Part shown: positions 36,113-47,754 of the stretch, in pieces | Layout of the letters: every line of letters begins with the position of its first letter | Position numbering within the stretch: position 1 is the first letter of the stretch | Source: Terana coerulea | Taxonomy: Eukaryota; Basidiomycota; Agaricomycetes; Polyporales; Phanerochaetaceae | Direction of reading: 5' to 3' | Length of the DNA: 55,905 bases | Assembly: GCA_024811115.1 (NCBI GenBank) | Contig: JAKOGH010000760.1 | Coordinates: 1-55,905 of the forward strand | Notes under the pieces: model-generated | What the model saw: only the letters and a program-made list of their open reading frames with translations | What the model was told of the DNA's origin: nothing | Databases searched by the model: none | Position numbers and translations under genes: made by a program

Positions 36113-36969
36113 TGAATAGTGAACCTATGTCAAAAAGCTCACCGAGGGCCTTCTGAGCCTGCGTCTTTTTTACTGCCGCTTCTCTCTGACAACATTTTGC
36201 TCAGAGATACCTTTGTCTCAATGTTTACCTGCCCCTGCATGAGATTTCTTCACTGTACCAGCTTGTTGTTCTGGGTTGTCAAGGAGGGTGTCACCACTGA
36301 AGTCTGAGTCTGAGTCTTCTGGTGCTAATTTGATGACTTCGGTTATTGCGAGCGCGCAGACCTGCCTGGAATTTCCTGCTGGTTTGGCGTGGTCTACGGC
36401 GCAGCCAGCTGAGTGAAGCAGAGACAAGGTTAGAGGCAGTTGTCATCAGCTTAAGATAACAATTGTCTTGTGATGCAAGTGACTCACCACCTCGAATTTC
36501 CTTTCTTGGTCATCTCCATGCATTCCTCCTTCCATAATCCCCCATGCCTCAGCAAAACATTACCACAAATATTTACCGCTGTTCATACTGCGATGTTCCA
36601 AAAAATACACCTGTTAGCTTGAAATCCCACATTTGTCAGGCCGAAGCTTGTCAAGAGGCAAATTGAAGATGTACCCAGCAGGCACAAGACTATGCACAGC
36701 GTGAGAGAGAATTATCGCTGTCCCTGCTCCTGAGGTCGTTAATCATTCAGATGCCCTCCCTTCTGCAGAGGAAGAAGAAAATGAACCTTTTTATAACAAA
36801 CTTGCCTTTCCTCAGATGAGGGAGGCTTCTTCATTATCAACACCTCCGGCAGAATGACTCGAGACAACTATCGAGGCGAGTGCAGATAGAAGACATCGAT
36901 GATAAGCTTGAGATTAGAGGGCTGCCGAAATGTCCCTTCATAAACCATGACTGAGAGGAAGCGGTGCAA
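36113..36969. other. Region between DUF6532-like and transposase remnants
   Basis: No intact gene. It probably contains degraded upstream sequence of the plus-strand transposase and the promoter of the minus-strand remnant. Confidence 0.35.
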
Positions 36970-38560
36970 ACCAAGGGACAGGGGATGACAATTTTGAGCA
37001 GATTCAAGAGGAAAGAAAAGCGGTAAGAATGGAGGATGGCAAGGATTCTTGGGTACCATTTGCAGAAAAGGCGGAGTGAAGTCTTGTTTACTGGCTGATA
37101 ACTTGTGGACTAAGTCAAAGCGCAACTGATGACTTTCTAAAGCTCAAAATGGTAAGTTCATTAATCTCAATGCATACCAATTGTACTCACGTTCATATAG
37201 ACCGAACACTCTAATATATCCTTCCACAACAAGCGAGCCTTCTATCGGAAGGTGGACACATTACCACACAGGCCGAAATGGACATGCGAGATGTTTGCCA
37301 TGGAAGGGGACGTTCTTGACAAAGCCACAGGTAAGAATTGTGTCGAGACGTTCAAGTTATACAAGCGCAACCCTGTCAAATGCATTAAGGAACTCATCAG
37401 AAATCCTGCCTTCAAGGATCACATGAGATACGCACCAAAGCCGCTATATGAAGATACAGAAGGAATGAAGCCGATCATCAATGAGATGTGGACTGCTGAG
37501 TGGTGGGAAGAGATGTAGGTCAGTCACCCCGTTAGGCAGTAGAGAACCTTACTTACACTGGACATTTCTCACAGGGCCGGTTTCCTGAGAGTGCTACCAT
37601 TGCGCTAGTGATTCTGGCATGAAACAAGACCTTGCTCACAAATCTCAGTGGTGACAAGTCGGCCTGACCAGTCTATCTCACCAATGGTAACATCTCAAAG
37701 AACCTCCGCTGTGCCCTTTCATTTTATGCCACTGTTCTTATTGGATATCTGCTAGTCTTTAAAGCTCAAGCCTTCTCGAAGGAGAGCAGGCCGGCAGCTA
37801 GCTACCAGCTCTTCCATGACTGCATGCGGTCACTCCTGCGACCTCTAATCGCAGCCAGGACAAATGGCATTGATATCATTTGCGCTGATGGATTTATTTG
37901 TCATGTCTATTCTATTCTTGCAGCATATATTGCTGACTATCCAGAACAGTGCTTAGTGATGTGCATCCGGGAATCATTTTGCCCTAAATATATGGTTACT
38001 CCAATCAGGATGAGGAAACAGATCTGGGGTGCACAAGCCAAAGTGAAAGCCTGACAAGACTTCGGAGTTGCTAAAAAAGGCGGTATCTGGTGAGGAATCA
38101 GATGAGTTCAATGAAGCTGGATTGCACATGAACTGACTGTTTTAGCTCAACCTTCCACACTGTGACATATTCACCTGTATAAACCCCAACATTCTGCACT
38201 AGCTGCACAAAGGCATGTTCAAAGGTTATATAGTAAAGTAGATAATAGCATGCATACCTGCTAACAAAAGCGAGGTGAACTGGAAGGCTATGCCCAAGCA
38301 CCCAGAGCTTCTGCATTTCAAGAAAGGCGTCTCTCTGATGTTGCAGTGGACCTGAACCAAGTACAAGAATATGGAAAAGGTCTTTCTAGGTGCCATTGCA
38401 GGCTCGGCTCCTAAAGACGTCATTTTTGCGGTCTGAGGTGTTCTCGACTTCATCTACTATGCCCATTTTGAATTCTACACCAACAACTCACTGACATGCC
38501 TGGAAGCTGCCTGGAAGTGCTTTTACGTCCACAAAGGTGCCTTTTTCACCTCCTACTGCT
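36970..38560 (+). mobile_element. Plavaka-type (CACTA-like) transposase remnant
   Basis: Plus-strand fragments follow the Plavaka transposase order: GDDNFEQIQEERKA and WVPFAEKAEW (36985-37080); NKRAFYRKVDTLPHRP then NPVKCIKELIRNPAFKDHM and NEMWTAEWWEEM (37225-37518); SGDKSA and YLTNGNISKN (about 37650-37700); DCMRSLLRPLI, IICADGF and AAYIADYPEQCLV (37820-37960); INPNILHQLHKGMFKG-like and EKVFLGAIAGSAPKDVIFAV (38180-38440). Stops and frameshifts break it, so it is inactive. A downstream piece of the same protein type appears at 39757-40077. Confidence 0.85.
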
Positions 38561-39311
38561 GTACAGGTAAGAGAAGGACATGACTATATCACAAAACTCT
38601 AATACTCACCTGCTAGGAATGCTTGTAGAGGTTGGGAGAGCAGGGGACTTTGAGTAAAGCGAGTAGAGGAGATATGAATCAACGATGTTGTTGAGTCTAA
38701 GGTGTTAGCCCTCAGACCAGCCTCTTTATATACATGTGTAGAGGGACCCCAGACATTATCTAAGACCTTCAATACCATGTGCTGACTGATACAGTCAGGT
38801 GATCCATGACTAAGGCTCTAGAGCATACCGCCGCTCTAACTCCCTTATCAGATCTGACCTAGCTATCATGCTAACATCAACACTATCTAGATGTCCTAAT
38901 CTAGCTACTGTATACTACCAGTACACGATGTCATAGTGACCTCATAGTGAGGTCATAGTCTAGAATGAATCCAGAACTGAGTCCATGATCCTATGTCCGT
39001 ATGAGGCATATCCCTGATAACCATGCGTCCGTCGCATGGCCAACTGATCAGCATCTTGTGGCGCTGTTGTGACGACTGGGTAACATGTCCCGTGACTTGA
39101 TGTTACACTCTAAGCGCTGTAGACTAGCGCTGAGGGAAATTTATGACAGACTAAAGAAGTGGGCAAACTTTCACGGTATCCTGAAGCCGCATGCAATGGA
39201 CCATTACCTACAGTTCATTTGACTACTAGGCAGTGCTAATGGATACAGCATCAAAGCTCCTAAATGACTGCATATCAACTTTGCAAAACTTCGGTTATTG
39301 TGCCAGCAACC
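38561..39311. other. No gene seen
   Basis: Sequence downstream of the transposase fragments. It contains a short run with repeated TCATAGTGA words near 38930-38960. Possibly the decayed remainder of the element. Confidence 0.35.
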
Positions 39312-40530
39312 ATAAAAACCCCACTAAATTGTCGCGAGATGAATACACATACGTAGTATTATTTTTCATTCTCTTATATTTGTTAGCACAGATACATGGC
39401 CTGGTAGCAGCCTCAGAGCCTTAGACTTCATTCCGATGATTCCGGCGCTTAGCGCCCAAATATGGCTCGATTCTTCCCACGTTCTCGGACACTTAGCACT
39501 CTGAACTCTCTGGCCTTGTCCCTCATCTCGACCTCTTGGTCATTGGGGACAAGGTATGTATTCAATACACTGTACATAGTAGCAATACTAACTTGGTCAT
39601 TGGGGACAAGGGACAAGCATTGGCACCTGCCTGTTCTGTGAGGTCTGGGAGTTGGCCTTTGTCGCCCTCCTCATATTTGTTTCATCATCTATTCACCATC
39701 TACTTTGATCCGCTCGTTCTGGTTACGCGTTGAGCTCATCTCCGCAACATAAATAAATGACTGTTTGGTTAGATTGTCGGAAGTCCTTGTATCACTTTGA
39801 TGCATATATGCACTGGCTCCATCCCAAACATCCTGCAGTATTGGTCCCAACGGCTGCTGATGATAGCGGTGAGCTGGAGATTAACGACGAAGTGCCCAAG
39901 GACCACAACTTGGACTCTGACAATAAAGTTGAAGACAAGTGCGAACTCTCATACAAGATCGCCAAGAAGTCAGCATTTGGTCACATATCTGCTGGTGACG
40001 TTGCAACCACTTTTAGAGCTGCAGATTTCTTTTGGTATCTTAAAGACTTCCTCTTCCGGGAAGGCTGCCTCTGCTAGTTCTGCAGCTCTGCAGTCTATTC
40101 TGCCTGTCGCCTGTTGCAGAGACAAGCTCGATGCGTAACCAGAACAAGTGGATCGGAGTGAATGAGGAATAGATGATAAAACACATATGAGGAGGGTGAC
40201 GAAGGCCAACTCCTAGTAGACCTCACAGAATAGGCAGGTAGGTGCCGATACTTGTCCTCAATGACCAAGTTAGCATTGTTACTATGTATAGTGTATCAAA
40301 TGCATACTTTGTCCCCAATGACCAAGAGGTCGAGATGAGGGACAAGGCCAGAGAGTTCAAAGTGCTAAGTGTCCGGTAGGAAGAATTGAGCCATATTTGG
40401 GCGCTAAGCGCCGGGATCATCGAAATGAAGTCTAAGGCTCTGGGGCTGCTACCATGTATCTGTGCTAAATAAATGCAGGAGAAATGAAAAATGATACTAC
40501 GTATGCGTTTCCGTCTGCGACAGTAAGGGT
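39312..40530. repeat. Long inverted repeat with about 0.4 kb arms
   Basis: The left arm (about 39312-39748) is the reverse complement of the right arm (about 40113-40530) with scattered changes. Landmarks in each arm are CATACGTAGTAT, GGCGCTTAGCGCC, CTCTGGCCTTGTCCCTCATC and two CTTGGTCATTG.GGACAAG boxes. The 364-bp spacer carries a transposase fragment. The structure could be a foldback element, or two facing copies of one terminal repeat. Confidence 0.85.
39757..40077 (+). pseudogene. Transposase C-terminal-type fragment in the inverted-repeat spacer
   Basis: An open stretch of 106 codons, beginning MTVWLDCRKSLYHFDAYMHW and ending with FRAADFFWYLKDFL, resembles the segment late in Plavaka-type transposases that pairs an AKK/AKT..F motif with a following DF...L..FL motif. 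It is in the same orientation as the upstream transposase remnant. No complete gene is present. Confidence 0.5.
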
Positions 40531-40590
40531 TTTGAAGGATAAGGGTAAGGGTTAGCCTCTAAGCATAGAGGGTTTACCCTTACCAATCAC
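40528..40590. repeat. Partial copy of the MITE arm (telomere-like)
   Basis: The right end, GGGTTTACCCTTACCAATCAC followed by TA (40591-40592), is the inverted counterpart of the left arm of the element at 43821-44176. The opposite end does not match, so it is a truncated or deleted copy. Confidence 0.65.
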
Positions 40591-40592
40591 TA

Positions 40593-42279
40593 TCTGCAAT
40601 ATACATGACTGTCAGTGCCAACATGCAGAGTCTTGTTACAACTCAATACATGGTATACTAAGTGCGTGTGGGAGCCAGTAGTGAGCCCTCACTGCATGGC
40701 CTACAAATAATGATGCTCTGAAAGAGTACAGAGCACTGTGAAGGTGGAACAGAGATACTATGTGCCTTAGCAATATCTTTGAGGTTGTGTAGAATTAGAA
40801 AACGGGCTAATGTTTGTACCAGCAGCTGTAAATATACTCTATCATCCAGCTGCGACAGCAATTGCATATGAGACTGCCTCACAATGACATGAAACTGCAG
40901 GTATTCACTGGTGTACAAGCCCTTGAGGCTGCCTCTAAGACAAGACTTATCCTCAAAGTATTTGATGGCAATGTGGCTGTCTCTGCAAAGGCCGTGCCCA
41001 CAAGGGGACAGTGAACATCTTCTGGCAATAACCTTTGCATTGAGCAATAGCATCATACTGAGTAATATGCACAAGACGACAGGAACCAGCTAAAAGCAGC
41101 TTTTGAACAAGATAAGGCAACCTAAGCAGCCTACCGCCACAACTAAGCAACGCACAATGATATGCCCAAAAGTGCATGATCGAGAGAGACCTAGGTAACA
41201 ATTAGAAACACACCAGCTTCCACAGGCACATACAAGTACCACGTGTAGCTCTCAGTATGACAGGCAGAGCTAGACACCTGCATACGCCAGATACAAGAAC
41301 CAAAAACCAGGAAGTTAACTAGTAACATAGCATCAAGCCACAGTAATGTTTGGCGTAAAGAATTTTCATTGTTGATATCCTCCACAACACCTGCCTGCAC
41401 TTTATACATTCTCCAGAAGGACCTACGCCCAACATGCAGGTGGAACTAGCAACACATACACGTATCTGCGCTTTCCGAAGTCGAAAAGCAGGCACAACCT
41501 CCAGAAAAGCAAACTGAGGGTGAGTGCCAACTAGTTGGAGAGGCGGGTGCCAACCTAGACCTAGTGAGAACACGGGAACAGAGAGACAAATATTTGGAAG
41601 GCAATGAAAGGGAGGAGGATGAGTGATGGAGGCACGCAAGTGGGGCCAGCGCAGTTCGCAGTTTGGCTTTGACATTTGTTTAGTTTCGATGAGAAAGCTT
41701 AGAGTACGTAATGAGATTGGACGCAGAAGAGACTATGTTAACCAATCCCAAAGGGGTATCGGAAATTACCTCGACCTCGATCCATCTGCCGGCCGTCTTC
41801 TTCACACCTGTCACGTATTACTGGTACATATTGGCACCCTCGATTATCAAGGATTTTCACTAAATCCCTGCTCGTTGCCCACAAGCTACTGGCCAATGGA
41901 GATGTGTACTACAGGTGCCTCTGACAACAAGCCAAACATGAGACGAGGGTTTTAAGAACACCAGGTAAGCACAACATCGAAAGTGTGCTTAGAAAGAGAC
42001 ACGCTAACCTTCAGTTCATGTTAGAACATGTCAGTTGGCATGCTCAGGTAATGACGAGATCCCCATAGTCTGCTCTTGGTTGCGGGACAACGATATATAG
42101 CCTTGAAGCTAAGTCTGTCACCTCAAATAGACTTGGGGTTTCCGATGGTGTAGAGAGACTATAACGAAACTGGTGAGTGTTCTACAGGGCGGTGGTTCTA
42201 TGCATTTACCTTTTCTGACAGGTATTTGTGTGAAACATCAGAGAAAAATGGCAAGGCTCCGAAGCGCTCAGCAGCCCGG
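40593..42279. other. Degenerate region, possible Helitron-associated remnant
   Basis: On the minus strand 41074-40658, a frame with LLLNAKVIARRCSLSPCGHG and LHNLKDIAKAHSISVP recalls the repeated N-terminal modules that often precede Helitron helicases in mushroom genomes. This is a weak resemblance with no helicase or Rep domain. The rest shows no coding signal. Confidence 0.25.
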
Positions 42280-42433
42280 GTAGCAGCGGTAGCTTCGCAT
42301 ACAAGTCCCCCTTTCACGTAGCACCGGTAGCTGCCCCTTTGAGCTCAGCAGCCTCAATAGCTTTCACCTAGTGTTCAGTAGCATACCATAGCCAGCCTGT
42401 AGCAGACATGTAGCTGGTGTATCAGCCTGTAGC
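42280..42433. repeat. GTAGC-rich tract 2
   Basis: Eight GTAGC words in about 150 bases, often preceded by C or G (GGTAGC, TGTAGC). Same orientation as tract 1. Confidence 0.6.
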
Positions 42434-43820
42434 ACACAGTATCTCAAGCAAGCCATGACATAACGAGCAAAAACGATATATTGCGAGATTTGATTTGATT
42501 TAATTACAGAAAGGTCGAGCCATGGTACGTATCCTAGTAGTACGCTACTGTAACATACTGAGTATTATACTTGACGTGAGTGGCCTGTGTCCTTGAAGTA
42601 GTGGATGAGCCAGCGGGATGTCAAGCTTAGTGTCAAGCTCACCCAGGAGGCTCACGTAGCCCTTGCCAACGCTCGCGCATGGAGTGGCTGTCAGGCATCT
42701 TAAGCCGATCTTTGTCGACCGGGTCCTGGTTGTTGGGCACAAGAGCAGGCGTGTGAACCCTAGACGTAGACACGACGACGCTCTATAGCGATTGCGAGCA
42801 TGTCCGTGAACTCGTTGCCATTCACGTCTGTGGCCACATTTGGTGGTGTGATCTTACAAATCGGTGCAGCCTGCCGCAGGTCCTAGAAGATGACTCTGAT
42901 AAGGTTGCTCTCGTTGTCCGCAGTAATGATCCGTCTGGTGTCTGGCGTGAGTTCGCCACATTGGATGGGCACAGTGTGGCCTGCAAAGACTTGCATGGTG
43001 TTGCTGGATGGCATTGTACAGAAGTGTTATTAAACAGGCAAGGGCTTCGCACTGCATATTACTTACATTGGCTCCATGACGCCAAAATAGACACCCACGA
43101 TGTCAACACCATGCTCAGTGACGAGGAACGTGAGTTTAGCGGAGTCCTCGACCTTCCAAGAGGGCTTGTCAGCAAGAGTACTCTCAAGTAAGTTTATGCA
43201 CCTGTGAAGTTCTGTCTGTGTATCGTGTAGGTACGATGGGCAAGAAGGAATGAAGTTGATGAAAAGGAAGGAGCAAAGCACTAAATCCTTGTTGACCAGT
43301 CACAGTCGGTTCCTATGGCCGCGTGAGTTTTTAGGGCAAGCATCAAACACCTTGATGGCAATGCTTGGACCTGCTTGAACGCTGAGACCTGTCATCACCC
43401 TGATATCACCACTATTCAAATGTTCATGCAGCTGTATTACTTGCCGCGGCATGTAGTAGGCGTAGTAGGGTTTATGGGGCGGGGCAGGTCAGGTCACGGT
43501 GCATGGGCATTGTTGGGTGTAGTCCTAGGGGTTATAGCTTAAGTTATATACATATGTACTCTACACTGGCACTATCAGAAGTTTTCGACTTGGAGGTCTC
43601 CCACAACAGATGTCGACAGCGTGCGGTCACATGAGCGCAAGCACACATGCCCCTTCAGCAAGTCCACCTTGCACGACACGGACAGACAGGGCCCGGGAAG
43701 GCCGAGGATGAGGGCAGGGAGACAAAGCCTGACAGGCTATAGCAAACAGGGCAAAATTGGTGCAGACGAGTTCTGAGAGTGCATGTTGTTCCGGCAAGAG
43801 TGTGTCACCGTTGCCGACTA
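42434..43820. other. No supported gene
   Basis: A GC-richer part (42545-43300) has moderately long frames on both strands without recognisable motifs. It may be an old transposon fragment. Confidence 0.35.
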
Positions 43821-44176
43821 GTGATTGGCAAGGGTAAACCCTCCATGCTCAGAGGGCAACTCTTACCCTTACCCTTCAATACCCTTACCCTCATGAAGGG
43901 TAAGGGTTGAGGGTTACCCTTCAAACCCTTGCCAAAATAGGCTGAAAATGGTGCTTTAAGTGCCTTTCCCCACTTACTTATAATGTCAGTCTTCTATTTG
44001 AGTGGCTTGCATTGGTATAGAAAGCACTTACAACACTTGCAGCCCTCTCTAGCAATATGCCTAGTGCTTAAATAAAGACCCCTGCCAGACAAGGGTTAAC
44101 TTTTCTCAACCCTTACCCTTACCCTCTGTACCCTTACCCTTAACCCTCAGAGGGTTTGCGAACCCCTGCCTATCAC
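43821..44176. mobile_element. MITE with telomere-like subterminal repeats and TA flanks
   Basis: The terminal inverted repeats read inward as GTGATTGGCAAGGGTAAACC (left) and GTGATAGGCAGGGGTTCGCA (right, reverse complement), followed on both sides by CCCTC..GAGGG hairpin words and arrays of ACCCTT/AAGGGT. TA dinucleotides flank both ends (43819-43820 and 44177-44178), as expected for a Tc1/mariner-type target duplication. It is non-coding, 356 bp long. Confidence 0.75.
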
Positions 44177-44351
44177 TATCGCCGACACGGCCTTCTTCGC
44201 TCTCGCATCGCGTCCGCCCACGCCACCGCCATATTTGTACCACCTCACTACCTCTGTGACAGAAAATGGATTATTGCATGTAAGTATATTAAGCCTTCTA
44301 ACTACGTGTGACTACAGAACCCGCTTCATCGTGCGACGTACTGTATATGGT

Positions 44352-44444
44352 GCTACTGAGCTTAGCGTTGTAGCTACCAAATGCTACGGAGCTTCCAGCC
44401 AGTGCTACACAGGCTACGAGCGCTCCGCCGCAGGGCCCCGCTAC
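44352..44444. repeat. GCTAC-rich tract (inverted relative to the other two)
   Basis: Six GCTAC words in under 100 bases, including GTAGCTACC. It lies about 180 bases outside the MITE. Confidence 0.5.
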
Positions 44445-45235
44445 GGGCGCCAAACACCGCTTTCGATGAATGCGCCCCAGAGTGCTGACTCAATGCTCAC
44501 AACAACCCCTCGAACCCAAGCTCCATCGACTCATCCAAGAAGACGTCCACCGCTGAGAACGGCCGGGCGACCCGTGCGTCCGCCCTGTGATACGCCGTCA
44601 CTTGTCCCGCCCTATCCGCTGGTGCACGATGCCTGCGCGAGCATGCAGCGGTGAGCGACGAGAGCCAACTTCGCGTCAGCGCGTTTTTTGCCCCGTGTAC
44701 CCGCTTCTGCCCACACGCCCCAATCGACTCCACTTGACACGAAAAGCGTTCGTTGGAACGTGGAGGCAGAGACCATAAAGGAACACGACGAGGGGGAGAA
44801 GTCATGCCCCTTCCTGCTCGTCGATCACCCCTCCCTCTCGTCGGCCTCGTCTGGCTCTCCCCAGCATACACAGCCGTTTATTTACACTCACACAAGGCAC
44901 CCTTGTTTATTAGTTGTCATGAAATTTATTATTCTCTTGCATTATGAGTGTTCTTGTGTGATAGCGGTTTTGAGTCTCAATCGTGACACGAGAGAGCCCG
45001 CCCGCCCAGCGGCTCTGCTGTGTTGTGTCCGTAGCCCGCGTTGCGCGCTGTACTCCAACCTACTCGGGGGACGCCAACACAGGGTGTCTCATTCGCGTAC
45101 TTTCTGACAGCGAGAGGCGGTGATCGCACTGCAGACGCTTCGCTTCAAGCTCCGTGTTACAAAACAGCTCTAGATTCTTCAATAGTATCATTGCGCACAG
45201 CAGTAGAAGGAGCCTTGTTATCAAGACACTGGAAG
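44445..45235. other. No supported gene
   Basis: GC-rich in 44450-44900, with proline- and arginine-rich open frames on both strands that look compositional. It ends at the 3' end of the MDR gene. Confidence 0.4.
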
Positions 45236-46621
45236 TCAAACATCGCACACAATAATCACCGCCTTTCCAACGTTGTCTCCCGTATGAACAGATAGGAGAG
45301 CCTTGCCTGTCTCCTCGAGTGTAAATTTGTGTTCCCATTTTGTTATCTTGCCGGCCAGCACCAACGGCGTTACGATCTCGTAGAACCTTGGGAAGACTGG
45401 AGCCACTTCTCCGACTCCTGTGATGAAACCGCGCACAGTCAAGCCACGTCGGAAGATCTCTTCAAAGTGCTATGATACGATGCTGAGTTGTGGAACTGCA
45501 ATAGACGACGGCAGGTACGCACTTGTACAGTCGAGCCAGCACCATTGCTGTTTGAGGCACTTATTGCGCCACAGGCGATGATAAGCCCCGATTGATTCAT
45601 GTGCTTCAGGGCTGCATCCAACATGCTGCCGGAGACATTGTCCCAATAGCTAGCGACAAAATAAAACAATACCATTAGGAATGCACGCACGAACAGACAT
45701 ATGTACTCGCATGTCTATTGGACCATGTTCGCAAGGACGTCCTCTATGTTGAGCTCCTGATAGTTGACGGCAACGTCCACTCCGATTTGCCTCAGGATGG
45801 CAACCTTCTCGGGCCTACTTGTAGCGCCAATAACCTTGATGGTTGGGTTGCAGATTTTTGCATACTTGCAGACAAAGCTGTGCAGGAATGTTAGCGTTGG
45901 TGATGTCAAGCGCAGTAGTTTGGCACACCTTCCGACCGCTCCGGCCGTGGAGCTGACGAAGATAGTTTCGCTCTGGTGGACCTCACAGTTACTTAGCAAG
46001 GTTTTGAGTGACTATTACATGCATACCAGCTGCACTTTCTCTTCGCAAACGACTCGAATCCAGAGAACACCGTTTGCCCGGCAGCGCCAAGTACACCCGT
46101 ATAGGCACTGGCCGGAATTCCTGGGGGTCGCTCGAGTTTGACCAAGTATTGAAGTTGGTGCCGACGTGCAGGGGGTCCGGGCCGGATAGAATATTCCTGG
46201 AAACCTAGGTCACAAAGTGAGTGGGCTATATAGATCGCTCGTAGTAGTGGGCCCGTACTAATAAACCCGGTTACAAAGTCTCCCTCCTTGAAATCAGGGT
46301 CCTCACTTGAAGGACCATGGCAACCCCAAAACTATCAATGCTAAACACAATGACAATTAGCAACGCGCAACGATTATGTATGTGGCTTACGGTTGGCCAA
46401 TCTTCAGGGCAGGGCAAAATGAGTGAAGAGTCGACTCGGGTTCACGCATTCGGTATCGCATGTAAGGATCGCTGCTAAGAGCAAGTGTCTTGAGAAGTAC
46501 TCCGCCGTCTATAGGTACGGCGTTCAAATCAATCTCGTCTTCAGTATATGTGACCGCTTTTATCCGGGCTCCATGCGACCCGAGGGTGGGAGGTGTAGTA
46601 TACGGTACCATTTTTCACCAT
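45236..46621 (-). CDS. MDR-family reductase (alkenal/enone double-bond reductase-like), with an in-frame stop
   Basis: Seven exons give about 355 codons: 46621-46391, 46331-46259, 46204-46027, 45981-45929, 45877-45707, 45649-45523, 45469-45236. The family reduces conjugated C=C bonds with NADPH and lacks zinc. Seen: SSDPYMRYRM near the N-terminus, SAYTGVLGAAGQT, VSSTAGAVG (nucleotide-binding), KVIGATSRPEKV, YWDNVSGSMLDAAL, and a C-terminus RGFITG...HTGDNVGKAVIIV. Problems: one extra A in exon 1 (AAAA near 46560), one base short in A-runs in exons 2 and 3, and a TAG codon at 45715-45717 between two well-matched segments. The TAG is not a homopolymer effect, so this may be a recent pseudogene, or exon 5 may end elsewhere. 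Confidence 0.8.
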
Positions 46622-47234
46622 GAGGGCCAAGTAACAGTATGAATCTGGAGTACGTGATTCTGGCCGTCGGGAGGGAAGTGAGGTGGGTGCCTGTAAACAC
46701 CAGCTTGACAGCCGGGAGATATATCTGTTGCAGACTGTCAAATGTTGGGCAAGAGTCAACTACTTGAATCTGCGGTATCTCGGGCTTCCGTAGCTGCGGG
46801 TGACGCTGCGATTCCGTGTTGCGCCCAACTCATCAGTCAAACAGTGTCACCCCTGCTTGCACAGCAACCGTGTTAGCCAACTAGAGCAAAATGCAAGCAT
46901 GGGCAAAGATCTCAATGCAGTCATCAGGCACCTATGGTGTACCATGAGAAAGAGATGACTTTAGTGTACCATAACTGGTTTGAATGGTTTCCGGAGATGA
47001 CCATTCAGGGTACTGAGCTCAGACCACAGCATCCCAAGGAAAAGACGCATGAGCACCCGCATATGATACCATGTGCACTGTATCTCGTGATGCTCCAAGA
47101 TATCTGGATGGTTCCGGGCGTCAAGAATGTTCCTGACTTCGGAGTCATAAGGCCACTTACGAGAACACCTAGAGCATCATACCGGTCAACTCTAAAGCGG
47201 GACTGCCAGTGCTATTCAATCCTGGGAGCCTAAC

Positions 47235-47692
47235 CATGTATCTTATAGTGGCATAGATGGATCTGAAGAACTTGTTGGAGCCTGATAGGCCTGCTGTGTT
47301 GCCGTGATGGTGGGTTTGCGAAGCCCGGCCCTCAGGCTAAAGATTGCTTATCGGGTCGACTCGCAGCAACTCAGCCCAGGTCCAACGCCGATTACTAGTA
47401 CTCACGGCTGCATAAGTGCAGTTTGCATGCAACAAAGACGCCCATACCAATCGGTGTCCTCTCGCCGTCCGTGGGGTCTGGATCCGGTGGGAACAGCAGA
47501 TTAATAGCGTTGGGCACTGAGTCGAACATGGAGTACACGGGGCATACAGGGACTCCGCCCGAGACTGATTCGCTTTGTGGCACGTGCGCCTATCAAAAAT
47601 GACGTAAACGAAAACAGGTGTCGGAGTCCGGGGTCCTATCACCGAAATCCTCCCAGCTCAACGCTCATGGCGCTGAACTTGTTGGACTTCAT
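47235..47692 (-). CDS. Unrecognised multi-exon gene, 5' part
   Basis: A TATA box (47748-47754) stands 56 bases upstream of an ATG at 47692, as at other genes here. Exon 1 (47692 to about 47643) encodes a short start ending VELGGFR. Exon 2 (47589-47406) reads VPVCPVYSMFDSVPNAIN, then LLFPPDPDPTDGE and IGMGVFVACKLHL. Exon 3 (47336-47235) reads HHHGNTAGLSGSNKFFRSIY. Exon 1 and exon 2 join only if one base is added. Further coding may continue below 47235 (a piece reading VDRYDALGVL near 47180). I do not recognise the family. It lies between the MDR and UbiA genes, so it is a candidate cluster member. Confidence 0.4.
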
Positions 47693-47747
47693 CCAGCGCT
47701 GTTTGTATACGTAGCACTTTTGACGGTGAGATGGACTATCGCCTTAT

Positions 47748-47754
47748 TTATATA
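47748..47754 (-). promoter_or_regulatory. TATA box upstream of the unrecognised gene
   Basis: TATATAA on the minus strand, 56 bases before the ATG at 47692. Confidence 0.45.

Noticed and set aside
40658..41074. Helitron helicase
   Set aside because: Only a weak N-terminal-module resemblance; no Rep or helicase motif, so left as a low-confidence remark.
40528..44176. Interstitial telomere or chromosome end
   Set aside because: The TAAGGG-like words lie inside an element with terminal inverted repeats and TA flanks, and unrelated sequence continues on both sides.
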